Made by a program: the position numbers and the translations under genes
Assembly (NCBI RefSeq): GCF_019317285.1
Contig: NZ_CP079218.1
Coordinates: forward strand, 3,162,001 to 3,226,000
Reading direction: 5' to 3'
Source of the DNA: Pedobacter sp. D749
GTDB taxonomy: Bacteria > Bacteroidota > Bacteroidia > Sphingobacteriales > Sphingobacteriaceae
DNA length: 64,000 nucleotides
In this document: piece after piece, positions 7,886 through 17,911 of the stretch
Layout of the letters: each line of letters begins with the position of its first letter
Numbering within the stretch: position 1 is the stretch's first letter
The notes under the pieces: model-generated
Seen by the model: the letters and a program-made list of their open reading frames with translations, nothing else
The model's database searches: none
Told to the model about the DNA's origin: nothing

Positions 7886-8016
7886 TCTGTCCGTAGTTTA
7901 AGCATAGCGACTCTATGGATACAAGAATAAAATTGAGTTTATAAACTCAATCAAAACGAGTCACAGTCTCTTTTTTATTATTAATCCGTAGAGTCCTTCG
8001 GAACGCTACGGACAGA
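7886..8016. mobile_element. MITE-like element B, copy 1
   Basis: A 131-bp segment bounded by perfect 11-bp terminal inverted repeats (TCTGTCCGTAG ... CTACGGACAGA), with a perfect 20-bp palindrome centred on TTTATAAA in its interior (7932-7951). It encodes nothing. A diverged copy lies at 8448. No flanking target duplication is evident to me. Confidence 0.6.
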
Positions 8017-8447
8017 CACGAGCAAATTACATTTCTGCTGCCCGTGCCAAAAATTACAAAGCTCTTTTTTTGCCCATTTCACCATAATTTTTTATATTAG
8101 GTTGATCAAAAGCGATGATAACCCAAATCAATCCATCTGATTAAAGAACCCCAAAAAAAATATTCCGAGTCCACCTTTACGCCACATTTACCCCACGTTT
8201 ATGCCACCTTCCGGCCAGGCTTGCGTAACACCTGCTTGCACACTGCTTAACCCTTGCTCTGGTTAAGTGATACCCCTGGTTGAGATCAGGGAGATCAAAC
8301 ATTTGACTCGCTTTAGATCGGCAGGCTAACAATAGGTAAATAAAAGGGAAAGGTAAAGTTATCTTAAGGTATTGTTGGTGTATCACTGTATCGGAGCAGC
8401 CCGGTTAAAGAAACAATAAACGGCTGTCCGGATTTTTTTTATCCTTC

Positions 8448-8576
8448 TTTGTCCGTAGCGTTAAACATGGTGTCTCTATGGATACAAGAATAAATTAAGT
8501 TTATAAACTCAATTAAAACGAATCACAGACTCTTTTCTATTATTAATCCAGAGCCCTTCGGAACGCTACTGACAGA
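8448..8576. mobile_element. MITE-like element B, copy 2
   Basis: Same organisation as the element at 7886: imperfect terminal repeats (tttgtccgtagcgtt against aacgctactgacaga, 13 of 15 paired), the same interior ctctatggatacaagaata and a slightly mutated central palindrome. Confidence 0.6.
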
Positions 8577-8582
8577 CACGGG

Positions 8583-8655
8583 GCGTCATTTCGACCGCAG
8601 TGGAGAACCCGAAGGCTCTGCAAAGCAAAATCTTTTAACATAGTTCAAAGATTTC
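8583..8655 (+). repeat. Dispersed 73-bp block A, copy 2
   Basis: Second copy of the block at 7808-7880. Here it follows element B, while copy 1 precedes it. Confidence 0.75.
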
Positions 8656-9434
8656 TCCATTTCGCTTCGCTTCATCCTATAGCTATCGGAGCGCAATGAC
8701 GACCTTTTTTTGGAGTCTGTCAATGATAACGTAGTTAAAGGGCATTTAATTGCGAGGTATCAATCTCAAAAAAGTCTTCGACTACGCTACCATTGACGTT
8801 ATTTTACAAATAATTATTAATCAGCATTTTAACTGCTTTCGCATTTCCATCCAGCTAGGCCATAGCACGATATCCCCGTTCTGCTTAAATCCGGCCTAAC
8901 AAATTTTTCGGGCTGTACTGTTCAAGCCAGCCTACTAGCTTCGAAAGAAAACGGCGAAGCCATCATGAATGCAGCTGAAAGTTATAAACAACATATGAAT
9001 AAATTTTCAGCCGGCAGTTTTTGTTTTTTCACTTGCCTTTATATTTTTAACTGTGTTCAAGCTAGCTTCGCTGGTCTTTTTGATGCCAAAAAGAAAGAGC
9101 CCTTCGGCGGCGGCGAGCCGAGGCAAGACTGTGCCTTGGGACAAGAGAAAACAACTATACGTCACTCATATTGATTTTAAACAATTAATTAACCCTCAGA
9201 CTGACGACCGCAGGGCTTAACTTAATGACTTTAAGCTAATTGCCTGCCGAACAACGCAAAATCACCTTTATAGAATAATCCTACATTTAAACAGTATACC
9301 ACGTTTAAAAGGCAAGTTAAGTATCCGCGTTTGAGCGCAAGCAGGCCGGAAATTAGTTAATTACCATGCTTTCAACTCACAGTATTCCTATGTCTCCAAC
9401 ATATTATTATGACTCCTTGGTGTCTTTTCAAAGC

Positions 9435-9468
9435 AAACCCTCATATACATTTCGGCATATAAGGGTTT
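9435..9468 (-). terminator. Hairpin after the SusCD operon
   Basis: On the minus strand AAACCCTTATATGC pairs with GTATATGAGGGTTT (two G-U pairs), ~40 bp beyond the stop of the TlpA-like gene. The downstream T-tract is weak, so termination strength is uncertain. Confidence 0.5.
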
Positions 9469-9507
9469 ACTTTAATAATTATTTATCCATTCTGGGATAA
9501 TTACATT

Positions 9508-10683
9508 TTATCTGGACATCTCTATCATGGTAGAAAGTTGCCTCACGGCAACCTCATTTGGCCAAAGCAATCCCAATTCTTTAAAGCGTATTTTACCATT
9601 GCCATCAATAATAAACTTTGCGGGAATTCCAGAAACACCAAATGAGGTTACTGCAGGATTCTTTTTTGTAACGGGATCTTTAGTATCCATATACAAAGGC
9701 AAATCCAGGTTATGGGTTAACAAGTAGTTTACAGCGTCAGGTTTAGGGTTTGGAACCGTTTCCCAGGTGTGTATAAACAAAAACTTTACCGTAGGGTCGT
9801 TTTTATATTTGTTAACCATCATTTGCATCGCTGGTAACGACTTTTTACAAGGTCCGCACCAGGTTGCCCAAAAATCAAGAACAATCGTCTTTCCTTTAAA
9901 GTCCGACAAAGATACTTCCTTGCCGTTTATATCTTTAACTTTAAATTCCGGTGCCTGCTCCGACAGCATTTTGGCTGCTATTTCCGCTTTATATTTGTCG
10001 TCAAACTGCTTGGTTAAGGTATCGAGGTAAGCATTTGCATCTTTCCCTGGATGCACCCTTACATAAGCATTTTTTAGTTCGGTCTTAACATCATCATTAG
10101 CCAGGCCTGATAAAACTGCTTTCTCCAGTTCAGGAAGCGCTTCCTGGTACCTGCCGGTTTTGCTCATCAAATAATAATACTGTGCAGTCAATCCTGCACT
10201 TTTCTTGTTAGCCTGCTCATAGCACTCTTTTATAGCAGCGAAAGCTTTCTCATGATCGCCCAGTTTATCCGCCACCTGACTGTATAATTGTAGCAAATAC
10301 AACCGCTCTTCCTTTGCATTTGTTGAGTTGTTTAATTCTTGTTTAACCAAAGTTTCAGCTGCTTTCAAATCATAAGCCACTAAACCGGTAGTAACATTTT
10401 CAACATACATAATTCTTGCAGTTTCCTGGATTTGGTTAAAATAATATAAAGCCTTCGCAGAATTTTTTGCTACTATAAAATTATCTACGAGTATAGCCCT
10501 GTATTGGTCAAAGCTTTCGTTTGGATGGGCTTTGACCAGGCGATTAAGAATGTCTTCTTTTTTTGAAAGATCAATGAAGATTTTCATAGAATCGAGACTT
10601 GCCTTGTAGGCTGGTTGTGCTTGCTGGCTATATCCTGATAAACCTGTAAACAGGAGCGCAATAAACATTGTTATTTTTCTCAT
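9508..10683 (-). CDS. TlpA-like thioredoxin, last gene of the SusCD locus
   Basis: A 391-residue exported protein (signal peptide to about S19). Residues 25-235 are helical with TPR character (KALYYFNQIQETARIMY, RYQEALPELEKAV). Residues 244-391 are an AhpC/TSA-TlpA domain: APEFKVKDINGKEVSLSDFKG, active site W275-C-G-P-C279, and the cis-proline region GIPAKFIIDGNG. Such proteins are periplasmic thiol-disulfide reductases. It is 31 bp downstream of the PKD-like lipoprotein on the same strand, the usual end of SusC-SusD-DUF4843-PKD-thioredoxin loci in Bacteroidota. Its role in uptake is unknown; it may keep a substrate or partner reduced. Confidence 0.9.
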   Translation of the reverse strand: MRKITMFIALLFTGLSGYSQQAQPAYKASLDSMKIFIDLSKKEDILNRLVKAHPNESFDQYRAILVDNFIVAKNSAKALYYFNQIQETARIMYVENVTTGLVAYDLKAAETLVKQELNNSTNAKEERLYLLQLYSQVADKLGDHEKAFAAIKECYEQANKKSAGLTAQYYYLMSKTGRYQEALPELEKAVLSGLANDDVKTELKNAYVRVHPGKDANAYLDTLTKQFDDKYKAEIAAKMLSEQAPEFKVKDINGKEVSLSDFKGKTIVLDFWATWCGPCKKSLPAMQMMVNKYKNDPTVKFLFIHTWETVPNPKPDAVNYLLTHNLDLPLYMDTKDPVTKKNPAVTSFGVSGIPAKFIIDGNGKIRFKELGLLWPNEVAVRQLSTMIEMSR

Positions 10684-10714
10684 TTTGATTAGATATTATA
10701 AATCTTTTTCTAAG

Positions 10715-12163
10715 TTACATCGACAGATTTTGTCTGGCAGCGGCAATTTGCATAATTTCCCCAAAGCCGGTAAATTTCTTAGTGTACGTACCGTTGTTAA
10801 ATTCTCCCTGCGCATTGATGTCGAAATAATAAACTTCGCCCGCTGAACCATTATTCACACCAATCACCAGTTGTTTGCTGGTACTTCGTTTCATTTCGAT
10901 ATCTTTAATTGCATACCCAGTTGGGAAAGTGTAGATAAGTCTTGCCGATTTAGCAAGCATGTCGTATAAATACACGTTATTTCCGGCGGTATAATAAAGT
11001 TGTTTTAAGATGGAAGAGGTTGCAAAGTTAGTGGCGCTACCAATTTCCGGACTACTATCCATTTTTTGATTAACCCCAGGGTGAGTACTATTTCCATCCC
11101 CTGTTAAAGATAGTAAGTAGCGTCCATCGTTACCTTCCATAATATAATACCATTCAATTCCCTCTTGTGATAAGGTTGTTACGCCCCGATCATAAGCGAT
11201 CATTTTTTTGCCTACGTTTGCCATATCAAACGAGTTTGTTGTTAAAGGTGTTGCAGGTGCACGATCCAGAATTCTCGACAAATAAGGCATCTGCATAAAA
11301 CTCATTGTGTTGTTGTCGTAGAAATAAGTCATACTATAATCGCCGGGGAATATGCCAGGGAATAAATCATAGTTACCAGGAATGCGCTGAGTAAAGGGTT
11401 TGACATTGTCTGAGTTTGCACCGGAAAGCCCAACATACAAATTGCCGTCTGCCACTATATACTGTTCAAATTGTAAATTATTTATCATGAATACTGGGGC
11501 AGTTTTGAACGGAAGTGGTGTAGCCAAACCCGGGAGAATCGAACTTTTGTCACCAAGATCCAGCCAGTCGTTCATGTTAAAACGATAAACATTTTGATCA
11601 CTGAAGTAATAGAAGAAACCACCCTTACCAAAATTATATATGGCCAGTGCTTTACCTGGATAGGTTTTATTGTTTGCCACTTCCATAGGATTGTCAAAAA
11701 TGACATCGTCTGTCCGAATCAAAGAAACTTTGCCTTTTCCATCTTTGTTATTGACAATATACCAACCATCAGGATAAACACCATTCACTGTGATGGTATA
11801 TTGCTTTACTGTATAAATGCCATTTCTCTTGCTCGTCACTTTGTATACTACCGGATAAGTGCCAGGACTTAATGTTACTTTTATCCGTAGATTTTTTGTT
11901 TTAGCAATTGTTGTTGTATCTGTTGCGGTATTAAGTTTCCAGCTATAGGTAAATGAATCACCTTCCGGCATGGTTTGCGCCAATGTTGGTGTGATAATCA
12001 ACGAATCCAGTTGTGGAACTGTAAAAGTAGTTATAGCATCTGTAATCTTAATGTCGTTGATTTGATCATATTTAAACGATTGATTGTCTTTTTTGCAGGC
12101 CGAAAATGCCAGCATGATTAGAATAAAAATCGGGCTGAGCTTTAAAAAGTATTTTAAATGCAT
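10715..12163 (-). CDS. PKD-like family surface lipoprotein
   Basis: A 482-residue product with a lipoprotein signal peptide (F-S-A-C-K, lipid on C22). The N-terminal part contains two PKD-type beta-sandwich stretches, for example SFTYSWKLNTATDTTTIAKTKN and LSPGTYPVVYKVT. The remainder is a beta-rich, possibly propeller-like domain (YPDGWYIVNN, GWAIKD-type strands). The order next to DUF4843 and SusD fits the PKD-like (PKD_2) family. In other loci such proteins are accessory surface lipoproteins that present the substrate to the SusCD complex. Binding partner here unknown. It begins 11 bp after the DUF4843 gene stop. Confidence 0.8.
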   Translation of the reverse strand: MHLKYFLKLSPIFILIMLAFSACKKDNQSFKYDQINDIKITDAITTFTVPQLDSLIITPTLAQTMPEGDSFTYSWKLNTATDTTTIAKTKNLRIKVTLSPGTYPVVYKVTSKRNGIYTVKQYTITVNGVYPDGWYIVNNKDGKGKVSLIRTDDVIFDNPMEVANNKTYPGKALAIYNFGKGGFFYYFSDQNVYRFNMNDWLDLGDKSSILPGLATPLPFKTAPVFMINNLQFEQYIVADGNLYVGLSGANSDNVKPFTQRIPGNYDLFPGIFPGDYSMTYFYDNNTMSFMQMPYLSRILDRAPATPLTTNSFDMANVGKKMIAYDRGVTTLSQEGIEWYYIMEGNDGRYLLSLTGDGNSTHPGVNQKMDSSPEIGSATNFATSSILKQLYYTAGNNVYLYDMLAKSARLIYTFPTGYAIKDIEMKRSTSKQLVIGVNNGSAGEVYYFDINAQGEFNNGTYTKKFTGFGEIMQIAAARQNLSM

Positions 12164-12174
12164 AATATTTTAAA

Positions 12175-12912
12175 TTAAGGGAACGATATCTCTTGACCGT
12201 TCTCATCTAACAATGGACCATTTGCAGCCTCGTAAGCGGCCAGCGCATTCCTTAGGGTAACCGGATAGTTCAATAAACCGTCAGAACCAATATTCTCGTA
12301 AGAGAAATCTGTTATACCCAATATCTTAACCATGAACTTGTACTTTTCGGCGCTAAATTCCCCGAAATCTGCATCTAAAAGATCCCAGTAAGCAGGCCTG
12401 ACATACATACCGGATACATCGATCTTCAGATATCTAAAGTTTTCCTCCGTACCTTGGTTAGTGACGGTCTCCGGTGTCTGTCCTAAAGTACCCAAAATAA
12501 AGTCTTTAGTTTCTGCGGGCTCCAGCACAATTCTGTACACATTTTTAGCCATTCCGGCAGAATTGAGCAATATTAAGGGATAATTAAATTTCGATGCGCC
12601 TGCAGGAACGGTGAATTCTTTCAACTCAAAATCTACTCCTGCAGTTGCGGTAGTTCCCTGAGCTGTTTTCAGCAGCACCGTGCGCGGTTTATCGGATAAC
12701 TTCCCGGTGATGCGCATGGGTATAAACAGGGTGTCCCTTTGCTTTTCAGTAGCCTGAAAGGCAAAAGAGTAGCTTCTTATGGCTGTGGTATTTAATTGTT
12801 CGTAGGTATAGGCAAAGAAACTAACGCCATCCTTTCCCTGGTAGGTTTCGACTGCTTCTTTCTTGCATGAAAAAAGACAAGCCGCTACCATGATATATGA
12901 TAAGTATTTCAT
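12175..12912 (-). CDS. DUF4843 lipoprotein
   Basis: I start at the ATG giving MKYLSYIMVAACLFSCKK, which places a lipobox (L-F-S-C) 16 residues in and leaves 13 bp after the SusD stop; a longer frame would overlap SusD by ~140 bp and lose the signal. The product is ~245 residues. The body (GVSFFAYTYEQLNTTAIRSYSFAF, then KQRDTLFIPMRITGKLSDKPR, then GVDFELKEFTVPAG) matches DUF4843, an N-terminal Calx-beta-like family coded directly after SusD. It probably sits on the cell surface as part of the uptake complex. Confidence 0.85.
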   Translation of the reverse strand: MKYLSYIMVAACLFSCKKEAVETYQGKDGVSFFAYTYEQLNTTAIRSYSFAFQATEKQRDTLFIPMRITGKLSDKPRTVLLKTAQGTTATAGVDFELKEFTVPAGASKFNYPLILLNSAGMAKNVYRIVLEPAETKDFILGTLGQTPETVTNQGTEENFRYLKIDVSGMYVRPAYWDLLDADFGEFSAEKYKFMVKILGITDFSYENIGSDGLLNYPVTLRNALAAYEAANGPLLDENGQEISFP

Positions 12913-12925
12913 AATACAAGTGTGA

Positions 12926-14356
12926 TTAATTAGCATAATTTGGATTAAATTGAAGTTCAGAAGGCGGAATTGGGAGTACATACTGCGCAGGTGCCATGGC
13001 AGGACCAAATTGCATTCTGGAGGCTTTAATGCGCTTATAGTAAAAGAACAATTGTCCTTCTGCATAAAATTCCTTCTGATATTCTTTCGTAATCTCCGCT
13101 TTAAGCGTCACTGCTGTAATCGTATTCGGCAAAACTTTAATTCCCCTGTTCAGGCGCACCGTGTTTAAATATCCAACACCAACATCAGGCGTTGATGCCG
13201 TCTCAGCCAGGATATAATACATTTCGGAAAGACGGATACCTGGTACATACTGGTCGAGTAAATTATCGGTAATTGGGGTGGTAGATGTAGAAGCCTGCCA
13301 GAATTTGGAAGGGAATACGGCTGTGCCATCCTGCTCAAGGCGAAACGCAAATCTAAAGTCTGAAGTTCCCCCATTGCTGGTTTCGTAAAGTGTAGCAAAA
13401 TTAGCGGCGCTACGTGTAAGCGTTTGGCTTGCAGCCCCCCTAAATCTAAAATAATTTTGTACCGTGGGCAGTATATCCCTAACCCTGATCATAAACACCT
13501 GTTCGTTAAAATACAAGCGGTCACGTACTGTCAATCCCGTAGCAATAACACCAGCTTGTGCCTGGGTAACAAAAGTATATTTTGCAGAGTTAACGACCAC
13601 AATTGCAGCCGCCGCCGCCCCGATATTATCGCCGCTATACAACATAATTCTCGCTTCCAGCGCTTTTACACCATAATAATTAAGCTTATTCCGCCTGGTC
13701 CGTAAATCGCTGGTCACAATCGGATCAACAGGTAACAGTAGACTTTCCGCTTCTTTCAAGTCGGCCAGGGCAAATTTAACCACCTCTGCAGTTGTTGCTG
13801 GGGGATTTGCATTTTGGTTGACATCTTTTTTATATGGGATGGCTTTTAGATTGGCACCCGCAGTATATTCAGGCCCAAACATCCGTAATAAATCAAAATG
13901 CAAAAATGCCCTTAAGGCTAAAGCTTCACCACGTAATAGTGCGTACGAATTATTAGATAGCACAGATCGGTTTGTTTCTGTATTTGCAATTATTTTATTA
14001 GCTGCGGCAATTGCACTATAACTGGCAGACCAGATGGAATCGGTATAGCTTACGACTTCCGTTGAAGCGTAGTTCAGGATTTGTGTCTGTTGCAACTGAA
14101 CTGACGATGCAGGATCAATTGTCGCATAATTTTGAGCAAGCGCGGAAACGAAGCCCATGGAAAGGTTATCCCCATAGAGTTTGCTACCGGCAAGCTGACC
14201 ATATACGCCTGATAAAGCCTGTTGAAAACCAACTTCTGAAGTAAACAGCTGTTCTTCAGATAGACTCGTTTTGGGTGTTACATCCAAAAATTTCTTACAA
14301 CCGGAAAACATCGCAACTATTGCCAGGATTCCTATAATTAATGTTGTTCTTTTCAT
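12926..14356 (-). CDS. SusD/RagB family substrate-binding lipoprotein
   Basis: I choose the start that gives MKRTTLIIGILAIVAMFSGCKK, a lipoprotein signal with lipobox F-S-G-C; the longer frame adds 13 residues overlapping the SusC stop. The mature protein has SusD features: KKFLDVTPKTSLSEEQLF at the front, the conserved helix GEALALRAFLHFDLLRMFG, and the C-terminal REFYAEGQLFFYYKRIK-type block (KEYQKEFYAEGQLFFYYKR). SusD proteins form the lid over the SusC barrel and capture the ligand. It lies 25 bp after SusC. No glycan-degrading enzyme is nearby, so the ligand cannot be named. Confidence 0.93.
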   Translation of the reverse strand: MKRTTLIIGILAIVAMFSGCKKFLDVTPKTSLSEEQLFTSEVGFQQALSGVYGQLAGSKLYGDNLSMGFVSALAQNYATIDPASSVQLQQTQILNYASTEVVSYTDSIWSASYSAIAAANKIIANTETNRSVLSNNSYALLRGEALALRAFLHFDLLRMFGPEYTAGANLKAIPYKKDVNQNANPPATTAEVVKFALADLKEAESLLLPVDPIVTSDLRTRRNKLNYYGVKALEARIMLYSGDNIGAAAAAIVVVNSAKYTFVTQAQAGVIATGLTVRDRLYFNEQVFMIRVRDILPTVQNYFRFRGAASQTLTRSAANFATLYETSNGGTSDFRFAFRLEQDGTAVFPSKFWQASTSTTPITDNLLDQYVPGIRLSEMYYILAETASTPDVGVGYLNTVRLNRGIKVLPNTITAVTLKAEITKEYQKEFYAEGQLFFYYKRIKASRMQFGPAMAPAQYVLPIPPSELQFNPNYAN

Positions 14357-14381
14357 TGGGATATGAATATGTTTTTTGAAT

Positions 14382-17300
14382 TTAAAATCTTGCACTTAAA
14401 CCAAATGTATACTCTCTGGCAAAAGGGTTATCTGTACCACGTTCTATTTCAATGGAGCTAAAGGTAGCTAGGTTGTTCGTTGTGGCACTAACACTTAGGT
14501 TCTGCAAGCCTAACTTTTTTACAAATGCGGTTTTGAACTGATAACTCAAATTAATTGAGCTGAGCTGAATGTTATTATCGCGCTGAACAAAACGTGAAGT
14601 AAGCTTTGTTGGTGTCGGCGAGGTTGTAATTCTACGGTATGGGCTCAAACTTCCAGGTCCAGTCCAACCCAGGTCATACGCTCTTCGGTCTACGTTGTTA
14701 CGCGCATCAACGGCCTCTACACGGTTTAATAACGTACTGTTATACAAATCAGCACCATAATTATAATTGAAACTGAAATTTAAGGCAAAACCTGCATATA
14801 GGAAGTTTGAATTGATGGCTCCAGTCCATCTGGGGCGGGTATCGCCGACATAGGTTTTATCGTTAACGTCCCATACAAAGGTTGGGGTACCATCTGCTTT
14901 CAGGTAAACTTCCTGGCCGGTAACCGGATCAATGCCCAGTGACCTCACCGCATAAATGGCCGTTGTCGATTGACCTTCAATAAACTGCGCATTTTCAGCT
15001 GTCTGATCAGGATTATTTGCATTCAATGCGGCGTTGAAGGCTTTAAGTTTATCAGAAACTTCTTTTAAAACCGATTTATTAGTGGCTGCGTTCACAGAAA
15101 CATTCCATTTTAAGCCTTTACGAGGGTCAGATAGTATGGTATAACCGAGGTCGAGTTGCAATCCCCTATTCTGAATTTTACCCAAATTTTCAGTGTACGA
15201 AGGGAAACCGGTGCTAGATGCCAGCGAAACCGTAGTCAGCGCATTCTGCGTGACTTCGTTATAAAATTCTGCATTAAAAGTTAAACGGTTATCCAGAAAT
15301 GCTGAAGCAATACCAATGTTAGACTTCAATACCTGTTGCCAGCTTAAATTCGGGTTTCCAAGTGCACCGGGAATAGCACCTACCTCGCCGAAATAACCGG
15401 TCGATGTACCCAGGTTGTACCTGAATTGTGCGGCGTAAGGATTTTGTACAGATGTACCGGTAGAACCGTAACTACCCCGAATCCTCAACAGGTTAACTGT
15501 TCTGCTGTCCTTAAGGAATTGTTCATTATTGATGTTCCATCCTAAACCTGCAGACCAGAAATTACCAAACTTATTATTCTCTCCATAAGCAGAAGAGCCA
15601 TCTCTGGTATAAGTAAAATCGGTAAAATACCGGTTATCATAAGAGTAGTTCGCACTTCCGGTATAAGAAAGATTGTTAATGGTACTTTCCGTTCCGGTAG
15701 GTCTGCTGTTTAAATATTGCGCAGCAAACAGGATGTTATCTAAACGATCGAAAGGGAAACCCTGTGTAGATACATTATAAGAATTTAAGCTTGTGCTGGC
15801 AAGCCTGAATCCTGCATATACCGTAACGCCATGCTTTCCAAAATTCTTGTTGTAGTTCACAGCACCTGTTCCGTCCATGGTAAAGGCATCACTATTGTCT
15901 TTCGAATAGGAACCTCTTGCACTTAAATCTGCGATACCATCGAACCGGCTATCTAAAGCGGAATAGAAATTATCTATTGTACCATTCACTTTGGTGATGC
16001 CCAGTGCACCAGTGAACCACAAAGACTTACTATAGTCGTAACGAATAGTGGTGTTGTTTCTTAAATTAAAGTTCTTATTTCTGTTGTTGATAGTATTGTA
16101 CTTAATATCCATTAATGGGTTTAAGACAACCGAACCTGCTACACCGAAGCCCAAATTGATGTTCTCCAGGTACTGGTTTATATTACCATTTTCATCGTAA
16201 GGTTTCCAGTAGGGATTCAAAGCCAGGTACTGACTAAATTCTCCATAGGGCGAGTCATTAGAAATAACCTGAGTGGCAATCGTGTTGTTTTGGAAGGTTA
16301 AATTATTGGTTTTATAACTCAGCGTAAAACTTCCAGAATAATTTTTCCTATCCTGTTCTTTCATTACGCCCTGTAACAGATTTCCGCTGAAAGTAAGGTT
16401 GAAGGTCAAAGACTGGTCGCCTCCACGTAATGACAGGTTAGTTCTGTTGTTGATCCCTGTTTGAACGGGGATAGATTTCCAATCCGTATTCACACCGCTC
16501 AACATTGCTTTATATCGTTCGGCATTAATGGCTTGTCCTCTATAACTGTTTAGAAAACCTACCCGACGTTCGAAATCCAATTTTTCTTCTGAATTCAGCA
16601 TATGATAAACAGAAAGATCAGGAGATGATAATGTTAAGTTATTGGTTATGGAAACTTCTACTTTTCCTCTCGGAGGGAGGATTGTTGTAACAACCATCAC
16701 ACCATTACCCCCACGAGATCCATACATTGCAGTAGCAGAAGCATCTTTTAATAATGTTACTGATGCAATTTGATTCATGTCGAGGTCTACGATTGCCTGT
16801 AATGAAACCTGGAATCCATCGAGAATAAACAATGGCGTATTGGGATTTCCAACAAGTTCTGAACCCAGGGTTGGGTAAGAAGTTTGTCCACGCATGGTAA
16901 TTTCAGGTAGCGCATTGATGTTACCCCCAATCTTATTATTGGGAATGATTCTGAAAGAAGGGTCAAGGGCGGCAATACCAGCAAATACATTTACCGGACT
17001 CACGGCCTTAAGCTCAGCTCCGGTTATGGTTTTGGCTGCTCCGGTGTAGGTGCTTACCTTCCTGTCGACCATTCCTGTGATCACCGTTTCATTTAGTGTC
17101 AACTGATCCTCCTGCATATAAATGGTATAATTAGAATTAGAGGAGATAGGCACATCAACTGTCTTATAACCTATAAATCTGAACTCCAAAGATGTTGCAC
17201 CCTGTGGTATGCTGATGGAAAACTTTCCACTCTTATCTGTCTGAACCGCAGACTTTGTTCCCTTTATAGATACCGTAACTCCTGGGATTGGCTTGTGTTC

Positions 17301-17702
17301 TTTGGCATCGCCAACAAAACCAGAAATGACATCCACATTAGCCTTTACGCCTGCTTTAATCACCACAGTTTGGTTACGTATGGTAAAGTCCAGATTTTGT
17401 GCTGCAAAAATTTGCTTAAGCACAGCAGGCAATTCAGCATCTTTAACATTGATGGTTACAGGTATTGAATTTTCCAATAGATTGTCCGCATAAAAGAAAT
17501 TATAACCAGTTTGTTGGTTAAGTTCCTTAAAAACGGATCGAAGTGAAGCATTTGACTTGGTTAAAGTCACTTTTTGAGCGAGACTTGATGCACTTACCTG
17601 CATAAGGCACGCTATTATTATTACAATGGTTAGGCGCATGGTTAACAATAATTTGAGGTACAGCCGGTTAGGTATACCAAATTTCCTTGATTTTTGATAC
17701 AT
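14382..17702 (-). CDS. SusC-type TonB-dependent transporter with STN domain
   Basis: A 1106-residue outer-membrane transporter. After an extended leader (to LAQK, ~residue 44) comes an STN/secretin-like domain (residues ~48-118, SLRSVFKELNQQTGYNFFY), then a CarboxypepD_reg-like domain (ISGFVGDAKEHKPIPGVTV), the plug with GSRGGNGVMVVTT, and a ~800-residue barrel ending TFGLSARF. The STN domain marks a transducer that signals through FecR to an ECF sigma factor, both encoded just upstream. TonB energy drives import of the ligand held by SusD. The ~210 bp gap before it contains a GC-rich stem (CAGGTCCCG/CGGGGCCTG) with a T-run on the plus strand. Confidence 0.95.
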   Translation of the reverse strand: MYQKSRKFGIPNRLYLKLLLTMRLTIVIIIACLMQVSASSLAQKVTLTKSNASLRSVFKELNQQTGYNFFYADNLLENSIPVTINVKDAELPAVLKQIFAAQNLDFTIRNQTVVIKAGVKANVDVISGFVGDAKEHKPIPGVTVSIKGTKSAVQTDKSGKFSISIPQGATSLEFRFIGYKTVDVPISSNSNYTIYMQEDQLTLNETVITGMVDRKVSTYTGAAKTITGAELKAVSPVNVFAGIAALDPSFRIIPNNKIGGNINALPEITMRGQTSYPTLGSELVGNPNTPLFILDGFQVSLQAIVDLDMNQIASVTLLKDASATAMYGSRGGNGVMVVTTILPPRGKVEVSITNNLTLSSPDLSVYHMLNSEEKLDFERRVGFLNSYRGQAINAERYKAMLSGVNTDWKSIPVQTGINNRTNLSLRGGDQSLTFNLTFSGNLLQGVMKEQDRKNYSGSFTLSYKTNNLTFQNNTIATQVISNDSPYGEFSQYLALNPYWKPYDENGNINQYLENINLGFGVAGSVVLNPLMDIKYNTINNRNKNFNLRNNTTIRYDYSKSLWFTGALGITKVNGTIDNFYSALDSRFDGIADLSARGSYSKDNSDAFTMDGTGAVNYNKNFGKHGVTVYAGFRLASTSLNSYNVSTQGFPFDRLDNILFAAQYLNSRPTGTESTINNLSYTGSANYSYDNRYFTDFTYTRDGSSAYGENNKFGNFWSAGLGWNINNEQFLKDSRTVNLLRIRGSYGSTGTSVQNPYAAQFRYNLGTSTGYFGEVGAIPGALGNPNLSWQQVLKSNIGIASAFLDNRLTFNAEFYNEVTQNALTTVSLASSTGFPSYTENLGKIQNRGLQLDLGYTILSDPRKGLKWNVSVNAATNKSVLKEVSDKLKAFNAALNANNPDQTAENAQFIEGQSTTAIYAVRSLGIDPVTGQEVYLKADGTPTFVWDVNDKTYVGDTRPRWTGAINSNFLYAGFALNFSFNYNYGADLYNSTLLNRVEAVDARNNVDRRAYDLGWTGPGSLSPYRRITTSPTPTKLTSRFVQRDNNIQLSSINLSYQFKTAFVKKLGLQNLSVSATTNNLATFSSIEIERGTDNPFAREYTFGLSARF

Positions 17703-17911
17703 TAGTAGTTGGTTTGGTTAAACAGTCTCTGATGCGTTGGTCCGTAGCAAGACTGTGGTTGTAAATTGATTTTCAATCGAATATTCCAGACTATGATCAG
17801 GTCCCGGCAGTTAAACGGGGCCTGTTTTTTTGGGGATATCTTTAGTTATCGTATTTCTTTTATCATCTAGTTTGTTTAAAGGTTAAAATTCAGTTTATTA
17901 TTCGTTATTTA

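Larger units (their letters stand above)
7454..9434. other. Two-kilobase gene-free region rich in dispersed repeats
   Basis: No reading frame here has a recognisable product, start context or signal peptide. The region contains a REP-like hairpin, two copies of a ~130-bp element with terminal inverted repeats, two copies of a 73-bp block beginning gcgtcatttcgacc, and a third short block ending ggagtctgtcaatg. The blocks occur in the order C-A-B and then B-A-C, all in the same orientation. A 24-bp block at 9213-9236 (gggcttaactt... ttaagc) recurs near 55633. Confidence 0.7.

Noticed and set aside
8177..8386. 69-codon minus-strand frame in the gene-free region
   Set aside because: Composition is odd, no start context or domain, and it lies among dispersed repeats.
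8965..9174. 69-codon plus-strand frame rich in Phe, Cys and Gly
   Set aside because: It crosses a GC-rich direct-repeat stretch and has no homology I can recognise; probably chance.
12175..13065. Long DUF4843 frame starting inside SusD
   Set aside because: The extra 51 residues overlap SusD and would hide the lipoprotein signal that starts at 12912.
17790..17832. Terminator between FecR and SusC
   Set aside because: The T-run follows the stem on the plus strand, while both genes are on the minus strand, so it would not stop their transcript.
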